A stretch of 64,000 nucleotides of DNA from Leuconostoc pseudomesenteroides KCTC 3652 (lineage in GTDB: Bacteria > Bacillota > Bacilli > Lactobacillales > Lactobacillaceae), in contig NZ_BMBP01000011.1 of NCBI RefSeq assembly GCF_014634745.1, positions 1 through 64,000 on the forward strand. The letters are read 5' to 3'. Within the stretch, counting starts at the first letter, position 1. Each line of letters starts with the position of its first letter. Shown piece after piece: positions 56,257 through 64,000 of this stretch. Both the position numbers and the translations under genes were made by a program. A model generated the notes under the pieces. That model searched no databases and was not told the DNA's origin. It worked only from the letters and a program-made list of their open reading frames with translations.

Positions 56257-58620
56257 TTATGGAAATGAAATAGTCATTTTCCCATTATCCGAAACGTCAA
56301 TATCACTAAGCATGATGTTTTTCAAAATAGCCTTGTCTACTTGCTTTTTCATTTCTTTAAATGAATTCCTTGCTTCTTTCTGATATTCAAAAATAGGATT
56401 CTTTTGTGAAAATTGACGATTAATAACAATATTTTTTAGCTGTTGCAATTGATCTACCTGATCAATCCAACAAGTATCAACAGCTTTCAAAATTGCAATT
56501 CGTTGAAATACTTTTCTTCCCTCATAGGATTTCAAATTTCGATACTTAATTGTCAGTAATTTTACTATCATACCAATCAATTTATCTCTGATCTGTTCTT
56601 TATTCCGAGAACCCGCAATGAATTCACTTTTCTTTAAATTGTAGTTAAGATTATCTAATATAAACCGTGTTATATGTTGCTGCGTCATAAAATGTGATCT
56701 GTCTAAAAAATTATCAACAACTCGTACAGCAATTTTCATAATTTCGTCGTCAAATACTGAGGTCGCCTCCAATAATTGTTTTCGAGTAGCATAAATCAGG
56801 TTTCTTTGTATTCTCGATATTTCGTCAAATTCTAATGCATTTTGTCTAGCACTACGTGCTTGACTTTCTTCTCGTGCTTGAGCTTTATTTACAACGCTAG
56901 TGAACCGTCTTTTCTTGAGCTCCTTGGGGTTTCGCACGTCGAAGTCGTTCATATGTTCTTGATAATATTTGTGCATCCTCTCAGATCCACGATTAATAAC
57001 GATATCATCTTCTAAACTCACAAAAAACTGACTAAATCCAGGATCCCCCTGTCGTCCAGCTCGACCTCTAAGTTGCATATCAATACGCTTGCTAGTCATT
57101 CTCTCCGTTCCAATAACGGCTAATCCACCCTTTTCAGCTACACCACGGCCAAGCTTTATATCGGTTCCTCTTCCAGCCATAACAGTTGCTACAGTGACCG
57201 CTCCCAATTGGCCAGCTTCGGAAATAATCTCTGCTTCTTTGGCAACATTTCTAGCGTTCAAAACATTATGTGCTATCCCCTGTTTTAATAGCATTTGAGA
57301 ATATATTTCAGATAATTCCACCGAACCTGTGGTTAACAACACAGGCTGTCCTTGCTCATGGCATCTGATCACTAATTCCATCGAAGCATATAATTTTTCT
57401 GGCAGTGTCGTATATACCTTATCTGGATAATCTTTTCTTAATAGTGGTTTGTGTGTTGGAATAACAACAACCGCCATATTGTAGGTCTGAATAAACTCTT
57501 CTTCATCATATCGACCAGTTCCGGTCATACCAGATAATTTTTTAAACATTCTAAATAGATTTTGATAGGTTATAGAGGCCACAGCCCTCATTTGTTGTGT
57601 TATTTCCAAACCCTCTTTGGCCTCTATCGCTTGATGCAGACCTGATTGTAACTTTGTTCCAACCATAATACGACCGTTTGTAATATCTAAAAGTTTTACT
57701 TCATTGTCCTCAACCACATAATCCCTATTCAATTTGAATAGTGTTCGTGCATGTAAAGCCAATTGAATATGCTTAACAAGCATATAATTATCAGCAGAAT
57801 AAAACTTATTACGATTAAAAAAGCGTTTTGCTTGTGAAAGACCAACATCAGTTAGCCAAACATGCTTTTTTTCATCGTCCATTTCAAAATCTTCATTAAT
57901 AATCAATGTATTGACAAATTGATTAGCAATACTAAATAAATTTGATTGGACTCTGGGTGCTCCCGAAATAATTAACGGCATTTGTGCTGAATCGAGCAAA
58001 ATCGAATCCACTTCATCCAAAATGGCATAATTATAGGGCCTCAAAAATTGGTCATTTGCTTGACTAACTAAATTTTCTTGTAGATAATCAAACCCTAAGA
58101 CATCATTAGTTGTATAGATAATATCCGAATTATAAATGTTTTTCTTATCTTCTGTTGTGAATTTATGATTCGGATCTTCATGTGTCCCTGATGAGACAGA
58201 TAACCCCAACCACTCGTAGACCTCCTTTAGTTCATTATAATCTCGATTAGATAAATAACTATTGGTCGTGATTACCATTACACCTTGTCCGGTCAATGCA
58301 TTGAGATACACTGGCATTGTAGCGGTGAGTGTCTTTCCCTCTCCTGTTTTCATTTCTGCAATATTTCCTTGGTGTAAAACGATTCCCCCCAATACTTGAA
58401 CGTCATAAGGAAATTTTCCTAAAATTCTCTTGTCTGCCTCTCTGATAGTGGCAAACGCCTCCGGCAAAATTTTGTCAAGAGTATCGCCATGAGCTATTTT
58501 ATCTCTAAATTTTTTTGTCTGACCTTGTAATTGTTGGTCTGACATTCTCGATAGTGTATCTGCATACTGATTGACACGATATAGTATCTTATTAACTTTT
58601 TTTAAACGTTTCCTACTCAT
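56257..58620 (-). CDS. secA2: Accessory preprotein translocase ATPase SecA2
   Basis: 787 aa, shorter than housekeeping SecA and without the C-terminal zinc-binding linker. Walker A is MKTGEGKTLTA (residues 90-100), the DEAD-like box is AILDEVDSILLDSAQMPLI, and the helicase motif is MAGRGTDIKLG then QLRGRAGRQGD. It drives export of the glycosylated adhesin through SecY2. It overlaps asp3 by eight bases. Confidence 0.96.
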   Translation of the reverse strand: MSRKRLKKVNKILYRVNQYADTLSRMSDQQLQGQTKKFRDKIAHGDTLDKILPEAFATIREADKRILGKFPYDVQVLGGIVLHQGNIAEMKTGEGKTLTATMPVYLNALTGQGVMVITTNSYLSNRDYNELKEVYEWLGLSVSSGTHEDPNHKFTTEDKKNIYNSDIIYTTNDVLGFDYLQENLVSQANDQFLRPYNYAILDEVDSILLDSAQMPLIISGAPRVQSNLFSIANQFVNTLIINEDFEMDDEKKHVWLTDVGLSQAKRFFNRNKFYSADNYMLVKHIQLALHARTLFKLNRDYVVEDNEVKLLDITNGRIMVGTKLQSGLHQAIEAKEGLEITQQMRAVASITYQNLFRMFKKLSGMTGTGRYDEEEFIQTYNMAVVVIPTHKPLLRKDYPDKVYTTLPEKLYASMELVIRCHEQGQPVLLTTGSVELSEIYSQMLLKQGIAHNVLNARNVAKEAEIISEAGQLGAVTVATVMAGRGTDIKLGRGVAEKGGLAVIGTERMTSKRIDMQLRGRAGRQGDPGFSQFFVSLEDDIVINRGSERMHKYYQEHMNDFDVRNPKELKKRRFTSVVNKAQAREESQARSARQNALEFDEISRIQRNLIYATRKQLLEATSVFDDEIMKIAVRVVDNFLDRSHFMTQQHITRFILDNLNYNLKKSEFIAGSRNKEQIRDKLIGMIVKLLTIKYRNLKSYEGRKVFQRIAILKAVDTCWIDQVDQLQQLKNIVINRQFSQKNPIFEYQKEARNSFKEMKKQVDKAILKNIMLSDIDVSDNGKMTISFP

Positions 58621-59581
58621 TCAGACCTCCATTACTTTGTTTACTGGTTAAGTGGTTAACCCAATCCACTAATACCTTATCATAATCCATATCCATTACG
58701 TCACTAATCTGCACCTCACTAATAGTTCCCAATTCCTCATAAACCATAACACGTTGTTGTGCTCTAACGTTTTCATTTTCATATGTTTCTGAAATAAACA
58801 ATTTCGACTTAAAATCATTTTTCGCCGCATATACTTGTGCCGCCTGATTAGAAACTGGTCCATGCCCAATCCAATTTATATTTTCAATATTATATTGGAG
58901 ATAAATTTCATTCAACCATTCCTCAATGATTTCTCTACTTTTAGGAGATACATATATATCTGATAATTGTCTAATCGTTCCAATTTCAATTGAATCGCCT
59001 AATTTTTGTTGAGTTATCGACGGTAAAAATGATACAAAACCTTTCTCGGGCTCTCTAAATACTATGTTGAGTGTCGTAGAGTTTTCATCGGCAGATATGT
59101 GATTAGATAACAATAGTCCTCCCTCCTCGTACGTGATTTTACTATGAAAATCGATTTCAGAGATTGATATACTATAAAATTTTAAATGGGTCATTCCTGC
59201 ATTCAGTAAAGAAATTTCATAATAATACGCCGCTTCAGGATACAAAAATTTTTGCTCTTCATTTTTCGCAATTACTCGATCGACAATGTCGTGAAATCGA
59301 TTAAAAAAAATGATTTGTACATAAACAGATTGTTCAGGGTATGAAATCGCATCTAGTTTCACCACATACTTTTTATTTTTTTCTAATAGCGGTAATTGAA
59401 CACTTGATCGATCTTCTTGATAGTTTCCCTTTGATCGCCACGTATGAATCTTAGTACCGCTTGGAAAGCGATCATTTTTAAAATCAACACTGCCCTCCTT
59501 TAAAAAATCAATTTTTGACCCATATAGATAGGTTTCTCCAACACCACTTTCCCAGTACACCACAATTCTCTGATTTGTCAT
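58613..59581 (-). CDS. asp3: Accessory Sec system protein Asp3
   Basis: 322 aa. An N-terminal beta-sandwich (about 1-160, with VVYWESGVGETYLYGS and KKYVVKLDAISYPEQ) resembles carbohydrate-binding folds, as known for Asp3. It is part of the Asp1-Asp2-Asp3 complex needed for adhesin export. It lies between asp2 and secA2, with an overlap into secA2. The family call rests on position and the N-terminal pattern. Confidence 0.88.
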   Translation of the reverse strand: MTNQRIVVYWESGVGETYLYGSKIDFLKEGSVDFKNDRFPSGTKIHTWRSKGNYQEDRSSVQLPLLEKNKKYVVKLDAISYPEQSVYVQIIFFNRFHDIVDRVIAKNEEQKFLYPEAAYYYEISLLNAGMTHLKFYSISISEIDFHSKITYEEGGLLLSNHISADENSTTLNIVFREPEKGFVSFLPSITQQKLGDSIEIGTIRQLSDIYVSPKSREIIEEWLNEIYLQYNIENINWIGHGPVSNQAAQVYAAKNDFKSKLFISETYENENVRAQQRVMVYEELGTISEVQISDVMDMDYDKVLVDWVNHLTSKQSNGGLNE

Positions 59582-59596
59582 TTAACTACTCCTCAT

Positions 59597-61129
59597 CTAA
59601 AATTCATCAATCATAATACGCCTATACTGTGTTATAAACCATTGATTAATGGTTGATGATGCATCATTATGCCGTCCTGGAATACCTTTACTGATTATCC
59701 TTGATTGACTATGACTTAATTTTTCTAATAAATCAGGATAAGCCGTTTCATCATAGTCATCATTTATCATATATGCAATAGCAAATAATGTTTCATCAAA
59801 ATTTCCTTGCCCAAATTTCTGCCAAAATTTCAAATTCAGTAAACGAGCTGACTCTAATGTCGAGCCTTTTTCATTAGCTATTAACAAATCTAATGATGTC
59901 CCAAATCCCCCAGGTCGCTTCAACTTTTCATTTAAAGCCATAGTGCCTAAGTTCACTAACGGTTTTCCAACAATTACAGCTTTTGGACGAAAATTTCCAC
60001 TGTAGTACAACGCACCAAAAGTCCCCATTGATAATCCTGACATAATCAGTTCCCTTGACTTGAAACCAAGATTTCTGAGAGTATTGTTGATTATCGAAAC
60101 TATTGAATTTTCTAACTGGCTTGAACCTATATAAAATGCTCCTCCCTCTAATCGTGGGTCTGTTACTAATAAAAATGGATGACCCAGTGATTTCATCATG
60201 CCATATCCTTCGAACCCTTCAGCAGTTCGGTAACCTGAAAAATAAACATTCAACGGAGGCTGATAATTGCCCGGATTAAAATATGTCATAATTTCTTGAT
60301 TACTATCATCAACATATCTACTGCCGCCGAGTGTAAAGGTCCCAAATTTTTGCCTAGAACGTCTATTATGTAAATTCCCAACTCTAAGGGATCCCTCTCC
60401 TTTGGCCTTTAGCGTCATTGCTAAATAATACTGATTTTCATCATAGTTCTCAATGATAAGAGGATTATTATCACTAAAATTTTCTGTCTGCCAGGACCTA
60501 ACTATGTCAGAAGAGCCTGCATTTATCAAATGAACAAGCAGAATGACCCTAACTTTCTCGTCCGCAGCATACTCTAACCATAACTCCTGATTATAATTTT
60601 CTCCTAATATACCATTGTATCGCCACGAAATAATCGGTTGAAAATCTTTACCAAAATTTCCAATTAAATCAACCCCTACATGTCCAATATATTTGACTTC
60701 TCCAGAAAAATTTGGATTAACTTTTATACTGTCAACTTTAAACTTTTCACCATACTGACCACTAAAAAAATATTTGGTTAACTCATATAAAATCTTTCTT
60801 TCATCACTCATATTAATAGCATATGCCAAGTGATTTTCAAAAATTTTCCTTATATCAGGGCTTTCATCAACAATTTTTTCATCATATAAAACTGAATATT
60901 TTTCCACACTGCTCAGGACCAATTCATATTGGAGTTTTTCTTCTTGTGACAATATTAAGACCGCATCAAAATTTTTAATAAATTCATTAAAATCATCTCC
61001 ATGGTCGCTCTGCAAACTATTTATATCCCAATATGCTCGTATATCGATATGATTCTCAAAATCTTCTATACTTTTTCCCCATGAATGATCTCCAATCTGT
61101 AAAACTTTAATTTTATTCGTTTTCATCAT
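59597..61129 (-). CDS. asp2: Accessory Sec system protein Asp2 (glycan O-acetyltransferase)
   Basis: 510 aa. The alpha/beta-hydrolase-like half carries the nucleophile motif GLSMGTFG with Ser367, and the histidine His487 is in IPGRHNDASS; an acidic residue of the triad lies between them. In streptococci Asp2 O-acetylates GlcNAc on the adhesin and is also required for export. Its start overlaps asp1 by 17 bases. Confidence 0.92.
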   Translation of the reverse strand: MMKTNKIKVLQIGDHSWGKSIEDFENHIDIRAYWDINSLQSDHGDDFNEFIKNFDAVLILSQEEKLQYELVLSSVEKYSVLYDEKIVDESPDIRKIFENHLAYAINMSDERKILYELTKYFFSGQYGEKFKVDSIKVNPNFSGEVKYIGHVGVDLIGNFGKDFQPIISWRYNGILGENYNQELWLEYAADEKVRVILLVHLINAGSSDIVRSWQTENFSDNNPLIIENYDENQYYLAMTLKAKGEGSLRVGNLHNRRSRQKFGTFTLGGSRYVDDSNQEIMTYFNPGNYQPPLNVYFSGYRTAEGFEGYGMMKSLGHPFLLVTDPRLEGGAFYIGSSQLENSIVSIINNTLRNLGFKSRELIMSGLSMGTFGALYYSGNFRPKAVIVGKPLVNLGTMALNEKLKRPGGFGTSLDLLIANEKGSTLESARLLNLKFWQKFGQGNFDETLFAIAYMINDDYDETAYPDLLEKLSHSQSRIISKGIPGRHNDASSTINQWFITQYRRIMIDEF

Positions 61130-62696
61130 TATTCCCTAAAAGTAATTTCCATTTGTCTACGATAGAGCCACTATTATAATCTTGAATTTTCCGTACAGAA
61201 TAAATTAATGCCTCGTTCCAGTTCTTTAATCCATCTAAATAAAAATTCATCGCAGATTCAATATCCATAATATTTTCAACAACATATCCATTCTTTAAAT
61301 GTTCAACATAAGATGTCTTGGACGCATTAATTTGCGGTATACCTGCACTTATTCCCGCAATCTGAGTAAATATATTCGGATCATCACTCGCATCGATGAT
61401 CAACCGAACCGTATCAAACAAACTTATAATTTGCTCTTCTTGATCTAATGGTTGAAACAAAACTTTATTGTAATACTTAACCACATCACTGATGACCGGG
61501 TTCATCTCATCATTATTATCTATCTCATTTTCCCCCTGTACACCATTAGACTCCCATATAATGTTTTGATCCTCCACGCCAAAATATTTTACAAACCACT
61601 CTTTTGTGTGTAAAACAATTCGTTCACCACTTTCTCTATCATGACCTATAACAATCCGAACATTGTCATGCATTAACATATAACCTAGTACTTGGTCCAA
61701 AATTTTTAACATATCACTTGAATGGATATCAATAATAGTAAATACAACCAATTCCTTATATTGTTGACTAGTTCCCAATTTAAATCTTGTGTCATATGGT
61801 GTAACATGATTAATTTTACTCAACAAATGTTGGGTAAATGGCGTTTGACCATTTCGTGCCGTGATTATTTTCTTCATTTTGATTGCTTTCTGGGGTGTAT
61901 CAACAATGATTAAATCTGCCATAGCTATTTCCCCAATCAAGTTATTTGAATTTTCATATGCTGCACGTGACTCAAAAAAGGAAAGAATTGTTTTATTAGG
62001 TTTTACTGGCAATTTAAATAGTTCCTCCTCCTGTTCTCCATCAGCTGCAACAATCAACACATCATCTTTAGAAATGTTTCTCTTCTCAAAATACTGTGTT
62101 AAGATTTCGGATCGCAGTTCATTGATATTTTGGTATTCTAATTTCCCAAACCGTTTACTTTGAGTCGGATTCATGACAACACACGTTTGACCATCTCGTT
62201 CAATCATACGGAATTGCCAGACACCATTTAGATCAAAAAATTCTTGGTATCCCTTATCGTAATAAACTGCACTAGATAAAAAGCCACGATCATCAAAAAT
62301 ATCAATTTTGATAATCTCTCCCTGTTCATAATAGATTACCTTAAAAATTTGCCCCCCAATGCCAAAAACAACTTGTGCATGTAAATTACTTTCAACTAAA
62401 ACATTGATTCTAAATGGCGTATAAATAAACTCAGAATTTTCCGGCCAGATAATATCACGAATGGTTAACAATTTTTTTCTGATATCTACCGTATTCTGTA
62501 AATAATCAAAAACAGACCATTTGGGAACCTCAAGTAAGTCCTGTTGATGTAAGGAATACGAAAGTTCCGGCATATAACGAGTAATTATATTTTCAATGCT
62601 CTCCCCACTTCTATAAAACATCTTAATTTGGTTGACCGTATCGTCAAACGATAAACCATCATTACTTTCTTCCCATGATGGAACAAAATAAAACAT
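61113..62696 (-). CDS. asp1: Accessory Sec system protein Asp1
   Basis: 527 aa, the usual Asp1 length. The N-terminus MFYFVPSWEESNDGLSFDDTVNQI is typical of the family. Asp1 has a GT-B-like fold without proven catalysis and bridges Asp2, Asp3 and SecA2. It lies 15 bases after secY2. Confidence 0.93.
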   Translation of the reverse strand: MFYFVPSWEESNDGLSFDDTVNQIKMFYRSGESIENIITRYMPELSYSLHQQDLLEVPKWSVFDYLQNTVDIRKKLLTIRDIIWPENSEFIYTPFRINVLVESNLHAQVVFGIGGQIFKVIYYEQGEIIKIDIFDDRGFLSSAVYYDKGYQEFFDLNGVWQFRMIERDGQTCVVMNPTQSKRFGKLEYQNINELRSEILTQYFEKRNISKDDVLIVAADGEQEEELFKLPVKPNKTILSFFESRAAYENSNNLIGEIAMADLIIVDTPQKAIKMKKIITARNGQTPFTQHLLSKINHVTPYDTRFKLGTSQQYKELVVFTIIDIHSSDMLKILDQVLGYMLMHDNVRIVIGHDRESGERIVLHTKEWFVKYFGVEDQNIIWESNGVQGENEIDNNDEMNPVISDVVKYYNKVLFQPLDQEEQIISLFDTVRLIIDASDDPNIFTQIAGISAGIPQINASKTSYVEHLKNGYVVENIMDIESAMNFYLDGLKNWNEALIYSVRKIQDYNSGSIVDKWKLLLGNNDENE

Positions 62697-62711
62697 CAGC
62701 GTATCTCCTCT

Positions 62712-63968
62712 CTACTCTATCAGTTTGGGATAGTCATTTTTGATCAGTAATGCATGTATTTGATCATAAATATTACTCGAAAGACTTACTAAAATAATCA
62801 CCGTCCCTGCTGCAAGACCATATTGAGTGAAATCAGAATTTATCGTTCCTATGTACAACGGAATACCTGAAATAACATCTAAATAAAGAGCACCTACTAT
62901 ACCTAAATGATATATTTTTGTCGTTAGGTACTGTCTTGTTGCTTCCCCTGGCTCCATATTTTCTATATAATCTCCACTATGTAAAAGGTCGGTGCAAATC
63001 TTTTCCGGATCAACATTAACAAAGGAGAATCCCATTGTCAGCATTGTTAATATGATAATATAGGCTGTAACACCCATTGGTTGGGAGAGACTACTATTGT
63101 TCATTAAGTAAGTAACGTAATAATTATGAGGATAAAAAGAGTGAATTAGCTGCAATCCATATTGTGGTAGCACAGTTACAGTCATACTGTACATCAACGG
63201 CATCCCACCTGCTGGATTTACTTGTATGGGTAAATATGACTTAGAGACAAAATCACCATTGCCTAATGTATTCCTAATTGGCAATCTTAACTCTGATTCT
63301 TGCATGATAATAGCAATTCTTACTAAGAAGATAAAAGCAATAATAAAAACAATACATTGAACAATATCCGTTATATTAAGATGTTCTTGAGACATATCCC
63401 CTAAGTATGTCACGACATAATCAGGAACTTTAATAACGATACCTGCTAATATCAGTACGATTGGTCCTCCTATTCCAAATGCCTCATTCATATTTGAAAG
63501 CCATATTAAAAATATTGCTCCAGTTACCATTATAAATGCTAACATTATGTTAGTTATTAACGGGTTATTCCCTATGAATAAAAAATTAGAGCGCACTGAT
63601 ACTGTTGAACTAATAGCAATTGCTTGAATACCCGCAATAATACTGGATAAAATAATTTTAAGTATGTAACTCTTTTTTAACGTCAGCTTGTCTAGTTCAA
63701 ATTTTTTTATTAACCCAAAAACACGCCACAATATTAATGTAGACATCCATGGGCCTAATCCTAAAGAAAAAAATGACAGGGTACTTAAATCTCCACCTGT
63801 CATACCACTAACAAATTTAAACAAAGATTGATTATCTCCTACTGATAGAATCTGTTTAACATCTACCCCTGGAATTAATATATGTCTACCAAGAACATAA
63901 ACAAATATGATCGTCCCCGTTGTTAAAATTTTTCGTTTAATTATTTTGCTCTCTACGTTAATAGTCAC
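62712..63968 (-). CDS. secY2: Accessory Sec translocase channel SecY2
   Basis: 418 aa with ten predicted transmembrane helices. N-terminal RKILTTGTIIFVYVLGRHI and the segment PIQVNPAGGMPLMYSMTV are SecY2 patterns. It forms the membrane channel for the glycosylated serine-rich adhesin. A GTG start (63968) follows GGAATGAGGT. The upstream sequence ends 32 bases later at the window edge, so the preceding gene is not visible. Confidence 0.95.
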   Translation of the reverse strand: MTINVESKIIKRKILTTGTIIFVYVLGRHILIPGVDVKQILSVGDNQSLFKFVSGMTGGDLSTLSFFSLGLGPWMSTLILWRVFGLIKKFELDKLTLKKSYILKIILSSIIAGIQAIAISSTVSVRSNFLFIGNNPLITNIMLAFIMVTGAIFLIWLSNMNEAFGIGGPIVLILAGIVIKVPDYVVTYLGDMSQEHLNITDIVQCIVFIIAFIFLVRIAIIMQESELRLPIRNTLGNGDFVSKSYLPIQVNPAGGMPLMYSMTVTVLPQYGLQLIHSFYPHNYYVTYLMNNSSLSQPMGVTAYIIILTMLTMGFSFVNVDPEKICTDLLHSGDYIENMEPGEATRQYLTTKIYHLGIVGALYLDVISGIPLYIGTINSDFTQYGLAAGTVIILVSLSSNIYDQIHALLIKNDYPKLIE

Positions 63969-64000
63969 TACCTCATTCCAATCCCTTTTCTTGTTGTCGA

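Overview
The window comes from a low-GC Gram-positive bacterium of the lactic acid type, most likely a Lactobacillaceae member of the Leuconostoc/Weissella/lactobacilli kind. The signs are class-specific gene sets and order (pth-mfd-rqcP-divIC-tilS-hpt-ftsH-hslO-lysS), a CIRCE-controlled groESL, aminopeptidase C, a mannose-class PTS with CcpA (cre) boxes, DUF956, DUF3290/DUF421, and Gram-positive promoters and Shine-Dalgarno sites. The genus cannot be fixed from the sequence alone. Almost everything is on the minus strand.

Layout. (1) 1-770: a promoter firing out of the left edge, one tRNA-Thr and two identical tRNA-Asn genes. (2) 0.8-12.2 kb: a housekeeping block for translation quality control, DNA repair and proteostasis. 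Its Hsp33 contains no cysteine at all. (3) 12.3-24.6 kb: a CBS-domain protein, a UbiA/MenA prenyltransferase, DUF421/DUF3290 membrane proteins, PepC, a DUF2785 protein, a PadR-regulated 14-TM efflux pump, groES-groEL, a DMT transporter, an acetyltransferase and a YitT protein. (4) 24.6-31.1 kb: mannose PTS genes IIAB-IIC-IID plus DUF956 behind two tandem promoters, each with a cre box starting at its -35. Mannose-6-phosphate isomerase, a nitroreductase, a FUSC protein and a HAD phosphatase follow.

(5) 31.4-50.3 kb: a complete Wzx/Wzy-type exopolysaccharide or capsule locus read leftwards. It runs from a PHP tyrosine phosphatase, chain-length adaptor and BY-kinase through a priming transferase, six glycosyltransferases, a LicD/IspD-like/epimerase module, Wzy and Wzx to dTDP-rhamnose synthesis (rmlACBD). 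No LytR-CpsA-Psr gene is seen in it. The glycosyltransferase-to-flippase section looks more AT-rich than the housekeeping genes, which fits horizontal acquisition.

(6) 50.6-52.1 kb: a boundary with a serine recombinase and an XRE/TPR-type regulator. (7) 52.1-64 kb: an accessory Sec (SecA2/SecY2) export locus, read leftwards as secY2-asp1-asp2-asp3-secA2-gtf3-gtfA-gtfB and then a 60-aa single-TM protein that may be a SecE-like (Asp4-like) subunit. Such loci glycosylate and export a serine-rich repeat adhesin. The adhesin gene is not in the window and may lie beyond the right edge. Regions 5-7 together form a cell-surface island: a rhamnose-containing polysaccharide beside a glycoprotein-adhesin secretion system, with a recombinase and a regulator between them.
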